NCBI RefSeq assembly: GCF_000454545.1
Contig: NZ_CM002139.1
Span: forward strand, 4,724,844-4,769,333
Reading direction: 5' to 3'
DNA length: 44,490 bases
From: Xanthomonas cassavae CFBP 4642
GTDB taxonomy: Bacteria > Pseudomonadota > Gammaproteobacteria > Xanthomonadales > Xanthomonadaceae
Shown here: positions 18,428 to 26,251 of the stretch, piece after piece
Numbering within the stretch: the stretch's first letter is position 1
Layout: every line of letters begins with the position of its first letter
Translations under genes and position numbers: made by a program
Notes under the pieces: model-generated
What the model saw: the letters and a program-made list of their open reading frames with translations, nothing else
The model's database searches: none
Told to the model about the DNA's origin: nothing

Positions 18428-18436
18428 CACGATATG

Positions 18437-18461
18437 GACGCGCCGGGAGGAGGATGATTCC
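18437..18461 (-). promoter_or_regulatory. Putative ECF promoter for the sigma gene
   Basis: On the minus strand GGAATC (18461-18456), 15 bases, CGTC (18440-18437). The identical GGAAT-N16-CGTC pattern stands in the opposite orientation before the catalase gene. The GGAA... -35 and CGTC -10 form is typical of ECF promoters. Inferred autoregulation. Confidence 0.65.
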
Positions 18462-18500
18462 CTGCCTGCAGCGAACGTCTCGCAACGCATGCACGGTCGT

Positions 18501-18525
18501 GGAATAGATGGGTCTACGCGCCGTC
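18501..18525 (+). promoter_or_regulatory. Putative ECF promoter for the catalase/b561 unit
   Basis: GGAATA (18501-18506), 15 bases, CGTC (18522-18525). A start of transcription near 18532 would leave a leader of about 23 bases holding the CGGAG ribosome binding site. It is the mirror image of the element before the sigma gene. Confidence 0.65.
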
Positions 18526-18554
18526 TCACTCCATCCATCCACTCGGAGCCAGCC

Positions 18555-19646
18555 ATGACGTTGCCACCTCCCTCCCCCAGACACACGCGCCGCCCGGTGC
18601 TGCCGTTGCTGGGCATTGCTGCCATCGCCGGTGGGATCGCCATCGCCTTTGCCTGGACCGCCGGCTGGATCGGCGGCGACCGGCTCACCGCCGCACGCAT
18701 GACCGATACCATCGAATCCAGCGGCCCGCCGCATCCGGGCTTCCGGCGCGCGCATACAAAAGGCGTGTGCGTGAGCGGGCAATTCCAGTCCAGTGGCAAG
18801 GCGAGCTGGCTGTCGTCGGCGCGGGTGTTCGGCCAGACCAGCACGCCGGTGCTGGGACGCATGTCGATCGGCGGTGGCGACCCGCATGGCGCCGATGGGC
18901 AGGCGCGCGTGCGCAGCATGGCGCTGCTGTTGCGCAGCGACGACGGGCAGGAGTGGCGCACGGCCATGAACAGCTTTCCGTTCTTCGTGGTGTCCACGCC
19001 GGCCGGTTTCCAGGCCTTGAACGTGGCCTCCAGACCCGACCCGGCCACCGGCAAACCGGATCCGGAGAAACTTGCGGCGTTCGGCAAACAGTATCCGGAG
19101 GCGGCCAAGTTCCAGCAGTGGGCCAAGACCGCGCCCTGGTCCGATAGCTGGGCCAATACGCAGTACAACGGCGTCAATGCCTTCCGCGCGATTGCGGCCG
19201 ACGGGCGCGAGCGCTACATCCGCTGGTCGATGCGCCCGCATACGCCGTTCAAGGAATTGAGCGCCGAGCAACGCAAGCAGGCCGATGGCGATTTTCTCGC
19301 CGCCGATCTGGATGCGCGGCTGGCGCAGGGGCCATTGCGCTGGGACATGGTGCTGACCGTGGCCGAACCGGGCGATGCGGTGGATGATCCCTCGCAGCCG
19401 TGGCCGGAGAGCCGCAAGCAGATCGTGGCCGGCACGCTGACCCTGGATCATGCGCAACCGCAGGCCAGCGGGCCGTGCCGCGATCTGAACTACGATCCGC
19501 TGATTCTGCCCAAGGGCCTTGCCGCCTCCAACGACCCGATCCTGGCCGCGCGCTCGTCGGTGTATTCGCAATCGTTCAACCGTCGCGAGCGCGAGATCGC
19601 CAGCGGCAAGGGCAGTGCCGCCACCGGCCAGGGAGCACATCAATGA
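18555..19646 (+). CDS. Catalase-related peroxidase (SrpA-like), membrane-anchored
   Basis: A 363-aa haem protein of the small catalase-related family. An N-terminal signal anchor (about 15-40) puts it in the periplasm. The distal His is His67 in FRRAHTKGVCVSG; the probable proximal haem Tyr is Tyr337 in ARSSVYSQSFNRRE. FPFFVVSTPAGFQAL is a further family motif. These proteins are shorter than true catalases and generally use organic peroxides or peroxidase chemistry (family knowledge). Its TGA overlaps the ATG of cytochrome b561 (ATGA), suggesting that the membrane cytochrome passes electrons to it. Confidence 0.88.
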   Translation: MTLPPPSPRHTRRPVLPLLGIAAIAGGIAIAFAWTAGWIGGDRLTAARMTDTIESSGPPHPGFRRAHTKGVCVSGQFQSSGKASWLSSARVFGQTSTPVLGRMSIGGGDPHGADGQARVRSMALLLRSDDGQEWRTAMNSFPFFVVSTPAGFQALNVASRPDPATGKPDPEKLAAFGKQYPEAAKFQQWAKTAPWSDSWANTQYNGVNAFRAIAADGRERYIRWSMRPHTPFKELSAEQRKQADGDFLAADLDARLAQGPLRWDMVLTVAEPGDAVDDPSQPWPESRKQIVAGTLTLDHAQPQASGPCRDLNYDPLILPKGLAASNDPILAARSSVYSQSFNRREREIASGKGSAATGQGAHQ

Positions 19647-20188
19647 GCCGTCCGACGCATTTCAATCTTCCCGCGCGCGTGCTGCATTGGCTGATGGCCG
19701 CGATGATCCTGACCATGCTGTTCGTCGGCGTCGGTATGGTCGCCTCGGTGACGCAACGGCCGTGGTTGATCGACCTGCATCGCCCGCTGGGTATCGCGAT
19801 CCTGGTCCTGGCCGTGCTGCGCCTGATCAACCGCCTGCGCCATCGGCCGCCGGCACTGCCTGCGGAGTTGCCGGCCTGGCAGAAGGCCGCGGCGATCGCC
19901 TCGCATTGGCTGTTGTATGCGTTGATGCTGGGCATGCCGCTGATCGGCTGGGCGATGCTGTCGGCCGGTGGCTACCCGATCGTGCTGTGGCCAGGCGCCC
20001 ACCTGCCGCCGATCGCTCCGCACGACCCGGCACTGTACGCGTGGCTACGCACGGCGCATGGCTGGTTGGCGTATCTGTTGTTCGCCACCGTGCTGGGGCA
20101 TCTGAGCGCAGCACTGTTCCATGCCTGGGTGCGCCGCGACGGGGTGTTTTCCAGCATGGCGCGTGGGGAGCGGTCGGCGCGTCGATAG
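19643..20188 (+). CDS. Cytochrome b561 family protein
   Basis: A 181-aa four-helix membrane di-haem cytochrome. Haem-ligand candidates are the His in RVLHWLMAAM, LHRPLG, ASHWLLYALMLGMPLIGW, and AHGWLAYLLFATVLGHLSAALFH. Length and the GMPLIGW motif fit the CybB/YodB group. Coupled by ATGA overlap to the catalase-like gene, so the pair is expressed as one unit, probably from the ECF-type promoter at 18501. Confidence 0.9.
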   Translation: MSRPTHFNLPARVLHWLMAAMILTMLFVGVGMVASVTQRPWLIDLHRPLGIAILVLAVLRLINRLRHRPPALPAELPAWQKAAAIASHWLLYALMLGMPLIGWAMLSAGGYPIVLWPGAHLPPIAPHDPALYAWLRTAHGWLAYLLFATVLGHLSAALFHAWVRRDGVFSSMARGERSARR

Positions 20189-20551
20189 ATTGGATGGGGG
20201 GGAAGACGACGTGCACGAAGTGAGTTCGCTGCGCGGCCGTACCCTTACCCCCCGCTCCGCGTCGCGGCCTGCGCTTGCGGCGCAGGCGCTCCAAGGCACG
20301 CGCGCCCGTGGCGCGCAACCCGTGCCTTCTCGCCCGGAGGGAGAGTGGCTTGATGTCCCTTCTCCGGTCGGGACATTGTCCTCCTTCATGGGGGAGAAGG
20401 TGCCCCGCAGGGGCGGATGAGGGTACGGGCGAAGCCTCGCAATTCCCATTCTCAGGTGGCTGCGCCCCGCACCCTTACCCCAACCCCGCTCCCGTGGAGG
20501 GAGGCATCGTTCCTCTTTCTACGCGAGGAAGGCGGCTTAATGCTGGTGTTT
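20189..20551. repeat. Intergenic repeat cluster
   Basis: A gene-free convergent spacer made up of Xanthomonas-style intergenic repeats: CGTACCCTTACCCC near 20237, the 36-base unit at 20392-20427 in the opposite sense, and a further CACCCTTACCCCAACCCCG near 20470. The inverted copies could form long stems. Confidence 0.65.
20392..20427 (+). repeat. Dispersed 36-bp intergenic repeat, copy 2
   Basis: Identical over 36 bases to 9357-9392 (GGGAGAAGGTGCCCCG...GGGTACG). Confidence 0.8.
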
Positions 20552-21325
20552 TCATTTAATCGCTGGTGCAGGCACTTCGATGCCCTTGCCGGTGGCGGCC
20601 CAGTAAATCCCGCCATACAGATGTTCCAGATAGCGCGGGTCGTTGTAGGCCTCGGCCTGGTGGCCCAGCGCAGTGGCGAACACGCGGCCGCCCTCGAAAC
20701 GGTGGTACCACGCCACCGGATGGTGCTTGCCCATGCCCTTGGCGACCTGGCCCGGCCAGATCAGCGTGGGGTCGTAGCTGGTTTCGTCCACCGTCAGCAG
20801 CGTGACCAGATCATCGCTGTAGGGCGGGCCGTACTCGTACCATTCGTCGCTCCACACCCAGCGCCTGGGCAGGCCGGCGGTGGCCGGGAAATTGGCGTCC
20901 ACCACGTCGACCATTGCGGTCTGCAGGTAGGGGTGGGTGCGGAACGAGCGGCCGATCAAATGGTCGTACCACTCCCAGTCGCCGCGCTTGATCGCAAATG
21001 CCTTGTGCACGGCGACCACGCCGCCGCCATTGCGCACGTAAGCCTGGAAGTTGGCGCGCTGGGCCGGATCCAGGTCGGTGGCCGGTGTATTGAGCAGCAC
21101 GATGGCCGCGTACTGCGAAAGATCGCCATCGAAGGCCTTGGCATTCCATGCCCACACCATCTCGACATAATGCTTGCGCGCCATCGCTTCGAATTGCGGC
21201 TTGGCAACAGGGATATAGTCGTGGTGATACTGGTTGGGAATGGCTGCCACCAGGATCTTGAATTGCTCGGCGGACGCATTGAATGCGCAGGCCAGCAGCA
21301 GGCCCAACAGGCACATGGATTTCAT
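20552..21325 (-). CDS. Secreted ThuA-domain protein
   Basis: A 257-aa protein with a signal peptide (MKSMCLLGLLLACAFNASAEQ) and a ThuA-like flavodoxin/GATase-like domain: KILVAAIPNQYHHDYIP, AIVLLNTPATDLD, GGGVVAVHKAF, VWSDEWYEYG, HPVAWYHRFEGGRVFATALGH. ThuA domains are associated with sugar (trehalose, glycoside) metabolism; the reaction is not firmly established. The start ATG at 21325 begins a clear signal sequence. It is a single gene followed by the repeat cluster. Confidence 0.85.
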   Translation of the reverse strand: MKSMCLLGLLLACAFNASAEQFKILVAAIPNQYHHDYIPVAKPQFEAMARKHYVEMVWAWNAKAFDGDLSQYAAIVLLNTPATDLDPAQRANFQAYVRNGGGVVAVHKAFAIKRGDWEWYDHLIGRSFRTHPYLQTAMVDVVDANFPATAGLPRRWVWSDEWYEYGPPYSDDLVTLLTVDETSYDPTLIWPGQVAKGMGKHHPVAWYHRFEGGRVFATALGHQAEAYNDPRYLEHLYGGIYWAATGKGIEVPAPAIK

Positions 21326-21678
21326 GCGGTGACTCGCGGTGACGACGATCGCTGCGCAGTGTACCTGCGCAGCGATGGCATGCCTTCGCACGCATTTGGA
21401 ATAGCTGTTGATCGCTGCGCAACCGATCGCCGAGGCAAGCTGCCGCGTGTGGAAGCGATTGCCAGGCGGGCGCGCAATGCGCAACGTCGCAGTGCGCTTG
21501 CCTGCAAGATGCCGCACGCGCGCGCACGATGGACATGGCTGCAGTACAGCGACCAATCACCGGCATGCGCTGTGACGCTTGAACGCCCTGGCCGCCTCCG
21601 CCGTGCGTTCAACAATGCTCGACTGGCGCAAGCTGCAATGCGTCAGTAGCGATCGCCAGGCGCAACACCTGCCGGCCC
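21326..21678. other. Gene-free spacer
   Basis: Between the response-regulator gene end (21679) and the ThuA gene start (21325), both leftward. Short frames here are not coding-like. It should contain the ThuA promoter, but I see no clear consensus. Confidence 0.4.
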
Positions 21679-22281
21679 TTACAACCAGCCCTTCTGCCGC
21701 GCCAGCCGATACGCTTCGATGCGATTGGCCACGCCCAGCTTGCCGATGCATTCGGACAGATAGTTGCGCACGGTGCCGTGCGACAACTGCAGCTGCTGGG
21801 CGATCTCGCTGGCCGAGCGGCCTTCGCCGGCCAGGCGCAACACCGTCCGTTCGCGCTCGCTCAACGGGTCCGCTTCCACCCACGCATCCAGCGCCAGCTG
21901 CGGGTCGATGACCCGGCCGCCGCGATGCACCTGGCGTAAGGCGCCGACCAGCTGTTCGGCCGGCGCGTCCTTGAGCAGATAGCCGGCCACACCGGCATCC
22001 AGCGCGCGCCGCAAAAACCCGGGGCGCGCAAAGGTGGTGACGATCATGCCCCGCACCGGCAGCGCCTGGCGCTGGATGCGCTGGGCCAGCTCCAGGCCGC
22101 TCAGCCCAGGCATTTCGATATCAGTGACCAGCACGTCCGGCTGCAGCCGTTGCAGCTCGCGCCAGGCGCTCTCGCCGTCGCCGGCGCTGCCGACCACGTC
22201 GATATCGTCTTCCAGCCCGAGCAGGGCCACCAGCGCGCCACGCAGCAAGGCCTGGTCTTCGGCCAACAACACCCGGATCAT
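21679..22281 (-). CDS. NarL/LuxR-family response regulator (DesR-like)
   Basis: A 200-aa regulator. The receiver domain (1-120) has acidic residues Glu8/Asp9, phosphoacceptor Asp54 in LVTDIEMPG, Thr in IVTTFARPG, and Lys in YLLKDAPAEQ. The C-terminal LuxR helix-turn-helix (about 138-200) contains LSERERTVLRLAGEGRSASEIAQQLQLSHGTVRNYL. It closely resembles DesR, the thermosensing/lipid regulator of Bacillus, and many efflux-linked regulators. Encoded 77 bases after its partner kinase. The divergent export operon is its likely target. Confidence 0.9.
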   Translation of the reverse strand: MIRVLLAEDQALLRGALVALLGLEDDIDVVGSAGDGESAWRELQRLQPDVLVTDIEMPGLSGLELAQRIQRQALPVRGMIVTTFARPGFLRRALDAGVAGYLLKDAPAEQLVGALRQVHRGGRVIDPQLALDAWVEADPLSERERTVLRLAGEGRSASEIAQQLQLSHGTVRNYLSECIGKLGVANRIEAYRLARQKGWL

Positions 22282-22358
22282 CGCTCGCGCTCGCAGTTGT
22301 GCAACGGTTGCGCACGATAACAGCGCAGGCCGACGACGTGCAGCGATCCGGTGAGCGC

Positions 22359-23497
22359 TCAGCGCGGTTGCGGCACCAGGGGCAGCGGCACTGGTGGATG
22401 GGCCGGCCCCGGCATGGGGTGCGGCAACGGCACGCTGGCGCGCAGGCGCGTGCCGCGTGGCAACGCGTCCACCTCCAACCCGCCACCCAGGGCCTGCAGA
22501 CGCGCACGCATGCCATCCAGGCCATTGCCGGGCACGATCACCCCGCCGCGGCCATCATCGGTGATCTCCAGCACCGCCCGGCCGTCCTGCGCGCGCAGGC
22601 TCACCCGGACCCGTCTGGCCCGGGCGTGGCGTTGCACGTTGGTGGCTGCCTCGCGCACCACCAACGCCAGAGCGGTCTCGTGCTCGGGCGGCAGAGCCAG
22701 CGCGTCCAGCGTGTGTTCCAGCACGATGCCGTCCATGTCCAGCAGCACCTTTGCCGACGCCAGCTCGGCCACCAGGCCGGCGGCGCGAATGCCGGTGACG
22801 GCGCGGCGCACCTGCGCCAGGGCATCGCGCGAGATCTGCGCCACCGCATCGATCTCGCCACGCGCCGCTTGCGGGTCGCGCTCGATCAGGCGCGCGGCCA
22901 GATCGGACTTGAGCGCGACCAGCGACAAGGTGTGGCCGAGCAGGTCGTGCAGATCGCGGCCGATGCGCTCGCGCTCGGCGGTGGCCGCCAGCCGACGCAC
23001 TTCGTCCTGCGACAGGCGCAGCAACGCGTCCTTGCGTTCGTTGATGCTGTACACCGCGCCGACCGCGGCCATGCCCAGCACCGACACCGGCAACCACACC
23101 AACCCCTGCCAACCCAGCCCAAGCCAGCGCGCCCAGGCCAGGTACAGCGCGTTCATCAGCAGCACGGTGGCGAAATGCCGCCACAGCGCATGCCGCGTGG
23201 AAGGGCGCAGGCTCAGGCAGGCAAACACGAAGTAGCTGATGCCCGAGGCATACATCGGCAGCAGCGCGGCGCCAGCAACATGCGCGCATACAGCAGCAGG
23301 AACAGCGGATACGACACCATCGTGCACAACAACCAGGTGCTGTCATAGCCACGCGGGGAGAACACCGGCACCACGAACACCCAGGCCGACCACAGCAGGT
23401 GCACGCAGTCCATCCATGGCGACTGACCTTGCGCCAGGCGCGCGGCCACTTGCGAATTTGCGGCCGGACGAAGCCAGGCCGGGAGCCTTGCATGCAT
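22359..23497 (-). pseudogene. DesK-like sensor histidine kinase, frameshifted
   Basis: A HisKA_3 kinase. The N-terminal membrane part (from ATG 23497: WMDCVHLLWSAWVFVVPVFS ... YPLFLLLYARMLLA) is in one frame. The rest (ALLPMYASGISYFVFACL ..., phosphorylation box ERERIGRDLHDLLGHTLSLVAL, N-box REAATNVQRHA, G-box GNGLDGMRARLQALGG) is in another. The change of frame falls within 23264-23275 and corresponds to loss of one base (or gain of two). If real, only truncated or internally started products can be made. Intact length would be about 379 aa, normal for this family. AAGG precedes the ATG. Confidence 0.85.
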
Positions 23498-23925
23498 CGG
23501 AATGAACCTTGTCGTTCAGCGGATTCTGCCACTGCCGGGTCCGCCTGGGCACGCGGCATCGCAGAGTGACCCCGATCAGCGGCCTCATACGTGCGCCTGC
23601 TCACGCAAAGCCCTCGCGCAGCGCGCTGCAGCGCTGCCTGCAAGACTGCATTCCATTGAGGGGGTGCTGGCGCATGCGAGATCCGACGGTTGTTCGGTAG
23701 CACCAGCCTGCGCGTCTGCGCCGCCGACACACAGTCGCGCCTGTCATGGCCTGAAGGTGACAGCTGTCACTGGTGGGTCTTGCGCTCGGGCCGCATGCTG
23801 CGCGGCATTGCCACTGCACCGATCGCCCTACCGTTTGTCGCCGCGTTGGGGTTGGTGACTTCCGGCAGCTTGCGGCGCGCCCTGCAGGCGGTCACATTTT
23901 GCGCAGCCTTCTGTCCTGGTTCTCG
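23498..23925. other. Divergent regulatory spacer
   Basis: A 428-base gap between the kinase and the export operon, with no supported gene. It carries the perfect palindrome at 23757-23770 and should hold both promoters. Confidence 0.5.
23757..23770. promoter_or_regulatory. Perfect 14-bp palindrome, candidate operator
   Basis: GTGACAGCTGTCAC, 156 bases before the adaptor ATG. The position and symmetry suit a dimeric regulator; the adjacent DesR-like protein is the obvious candidate (inference). A further CTGTCAT half-site lies just upstream at 23741-23747. Confidence 0.55.
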
Positions 23926-25170
23926 ATGAACACATCCGCCGATCTGCTCAAGCAACTTCGCATCGACCGCCAGCGCCCTGCCGCGCCGCCGCCTGCACGC
24001 CGCAGCGGCTGGATCATCGCCGCCATCGTCCTTGTGCTGGTATTGGCAGCGGCGGCGTGGTGGTTCACCCGCACTCCGGTGCTCAAGGTGCAGACCGCAC
24101 CGGTGGTGGCGATCGGTGCCGGCAGCAGCAGCGCATCGGTGCTGGATGCGTCCGGTTACGTGGTTGCCCGGCGCATGGCCACGGTATCGGCCCAGGTCAC
24201 CGGCAAGGTGCGCGAGGTGATGATCGAAGAAGGCATGCGCGTCGAACAAGGCCAGGTGATGGCCACGCTCGACCCGCTGGATGCCGATGCACAGCGCACG
24301 CTGTCGGCCTCGCAGCTGTCGGCCGCGCGCAGCCAGGTCGACAACATGCAGGCGCAGCTGGCGGTGGCCAATGCCGATGCCACGCGTCTGCAGTCGCTGG
24401 TCGGCGCGCAGCTGGTCTCGCACTCGCAGTACGAACAGGCCACCGCGCAACGCGATGCCTTGCGTGCGCAGTTGCAGAATGCACAACGCAACGTGCAGGT
24501 GGCATCGGACCAACTGGCCATTGCCGGTATCCGTTCGGACTTCAACGTGGTGCGTGCGCCGTTCGCCGGCGTGGTCACCGCCAAGGCCGCGCAGCCGGGC
24601 GAAATCGTCTCGCCGTTGTCGGCCGGCGGTGGCTTCACCCGCACCGGGATCGGCACCGTCGTGGACATGGACTCGCTGGAGATCGAAGTGGAAGTCGGCG
24701 AGTCCTACATCGGCCGCGTGCAACCGAAGATGCCGGTGGAAGCGGTGCTCAACGCCTACCCGGACTGGAAGATTCCCGGTGAGGTGATCGCCATCATTCC
24801 CACTGCCGACCGCGGCAAGGCCACGGTGAAAGTGCGGGTAGCCTTCAAGGTCAAGGACGCGCGCATCGTGCCGGAAATGGGCGTGCGGGTGAGCTTCCTG
24901 GAGCAGGCCAAACCGCAGCAGGCGTCCAGGCCGCAGGGCGTGCGCGTGCCGGCCGCTGCCCTGGTCGAACGCGATGGCGCCACGCTGGCATTCGTGGTCG
25001 GTGAACGCAACACCGTGGCCGCCAGGGCCGTCACCACCGGCATGGTGATGGGCCAGGACCGGCAGGTGGTCACCGGTTTGAATGCGGGCGACAGCGTGGT
25101 GCTCAACCCTCCGCAGACCTTGAAGGATGGCGACACGGTGGCCGCAGCGGAGCCTGACGCGACCGAATGA
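23926..25170 (+). CDS. Periplasmic adaptor of an ABC export system (MacA/HlyD type)
   Basis: A 414-aa membrane fusion protein. Residues 1-25 are cytosolic; one anchor helix follows (about 28-47, GWIIAAIVLVLVLAAAAWWF). Next come a lipoyl half (SGYVVARRMATVSAQVTGKV), a coiled-coil hairpin (about 110-190), the second lipoyl half (VRAPFAGVVTAKAAQPGEIVS) and beta-barrel domains. The association with a LolD-type ATPase and two FtsX-type permeases defines a tripartite exporter. ATG 23926 is chosen as the first start before the anchor helix. Confidence 0.9.
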   Translation: MNTSADLLKQLRIDRQRPAAPPPARRSGWIIAAIVLVLVLAAAAWWFTRTPVLKVQTAPVVAIGAGSSSASVLDASGYVVARRMATVSAQVTGKVREVMIEEGMRVEQGQVMATLDPLDADAQRTLSASQLSAARSQVDNMQAQLAVANADATRLQSLVGAQLVSHSQYEQATAQRDALRAQLQNAQRNVQVASDQLAIAGIRSDFNVVRAPFAGVVTAKAAQPGEIVSPLSAGGGFTRTGIGTVVDMDSLEIEVEVGESYIGRVQPKMPVEAVLNAYPDWKIPGEVIAIIPTADRGKATVKVRVAFKVKDARIVPEMGVRVSFLEQAKPQQASRPQGVRVPAAALVERDGATLAFVVGERNTVAARAVTTGMVMGQDRQVVTGLNAGDSVVLNPPQTLKDGDTVAAAEPDATE

Positions 25171-25549
25171 CCATTCGTGGTCGCAGCGCGCAGACGCTGC
25201 GGCCGCGGCGCAGTCCGTGTTGTCGTTGCTGCTGTGCAGGGATGCCGCAATGTGGCACCAACACCGCAGTGGGCTGGAGCCGGTGATCGCAGCGTTGTAT
25301 GGGAGCAGCGCTGCTATCGCTCCGGGCAAGCCCACCTGGTGCAATGCCCGCATCCGCCACGGGTGCTGCGCAGTCGCTTGTTGATGCCACCAGTTGTTGA
25401 AGCCGGTTATCCCGATCACACGCACACCAGATGTGTTCAGTGCCCTGTTGCATCGCTGCCACAGCAGCGCCATCCGCCCCGCCGCTTGTGCAGTCGCCGT
25501 TGCCGTGCCGCCCTTCGTTCCCTCTTCCCTTGCATCGCCAGGACTCGCC
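25171..25549. other. Unusually long gap inside the export operon
   Basis: 379 bases without a supported gene between adaptor and ATPase, where similar operons have near-contiguous genes. It includes the 12-bp palindrome AGCAGCGCTGCT (25304-25315). It may contain a second promoter or a decayed gene; nothing recognisable. Confidence 0.4.
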
Positions 25550-26239
25550 ATGACCGCTCTTGTCAGCTTGCGCAACATCACCAAGACCTACCAACGCGGC
25601 CCCGAGCAGGTGCAGGTGCTGCACGGCATCGATCTGGAGATTACCAGCGGCGATTTCGTGGCGCTGATGGGGCCGTCCGGCTCCGGCAAGACCACCTTGC
25701 TCAATCTGATCGGCGGCCTGGACAGCCCCAGCGGCGGCGAGATCGAGATCGAGGGCGAGCGCATCGACCGCATGAGCGGCGGACAGCTCGCCACCTGGCG
25801 CAGCCATCACGTCGGCTTCGTCTTCCAGTTCTACAACCTGATGCCGATGCTCACCGCGCAGAAGAACGTGGAACTGCCGCTGCTGCTGACCTCGCTCAAT
25901 GCCGCGCAGCGCAAGCGCAATGCCGAGATCGCATTGACCCTGGTCGGTCTGCAGGAACGTCGCAGCCACAAGCCCAGCGAATTGTCTGGCGGCCAGCAGC
26001 AGCGCGTGGCGATCGCGCGCGCCATCGTGTCCGACCCGACCTTCCTGATCTGCGACGAACCCACCGGCGATCTGGACCGCCAGAACGCCGAGGAAATCCT
26101 GCGCCTGCTGCAGGAACTCAACCGCGAACACGGCAAGACCATCGTGATGGTGACCCACGACCCCAAGGCCGCCGAGTACGCCACCCACACCATCCATCTG
26201 GACAAGGGCGAGCTGGCCGACGCGCCACTCGTGCTCTGA
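25550..26239 (+). CDS. ABC transporter ATP-binding protein (LolD/MacB type)
   Basis: A 229-aa ATPase. Walker A is GPSGSGKTT, the Q-loop is FVFQFYNLMPMLTA, the signature is LSGGQQQRVAIARAI, Walker B is FLICDEPTGDLD, and the H-loop is VMVTHDPKAAE. The motif set and the length match the LolD/FtsE/MacB mechanotransmission group. It energises export together with the two downstream permeases. Confidence 0.93.
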   Translation: MTALVSLRNITKTYQRGPEQVQVLHGIDLEITSGDFVALMGPSGSGKTTLLNLIGGLDSPSGGEIEIEGERIDRMSGGQLATWRSHHVGFVFQFYNLMPMLTAQKNVELPLLLTSLNAAQRKRNAEIALTLVGLQERRSHKPSELSGGQQQRVAIARAIVSDPTFLICDEPTGDLDRQNAEEILRLLQELNREHGKTIVMVTHDPKAAEYATHTIHLDKGELADAPLVL

Positions 26240-26251
26240 AGGAGCGCTGCC

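Noticed and set aside
18428..19177. Long N-terminal extension of the ECF sigma gene
   Set aside because: It would cover the divergent promoters and the catalase-like gene; the family starts near the two ATGs at 18427 and 18406.
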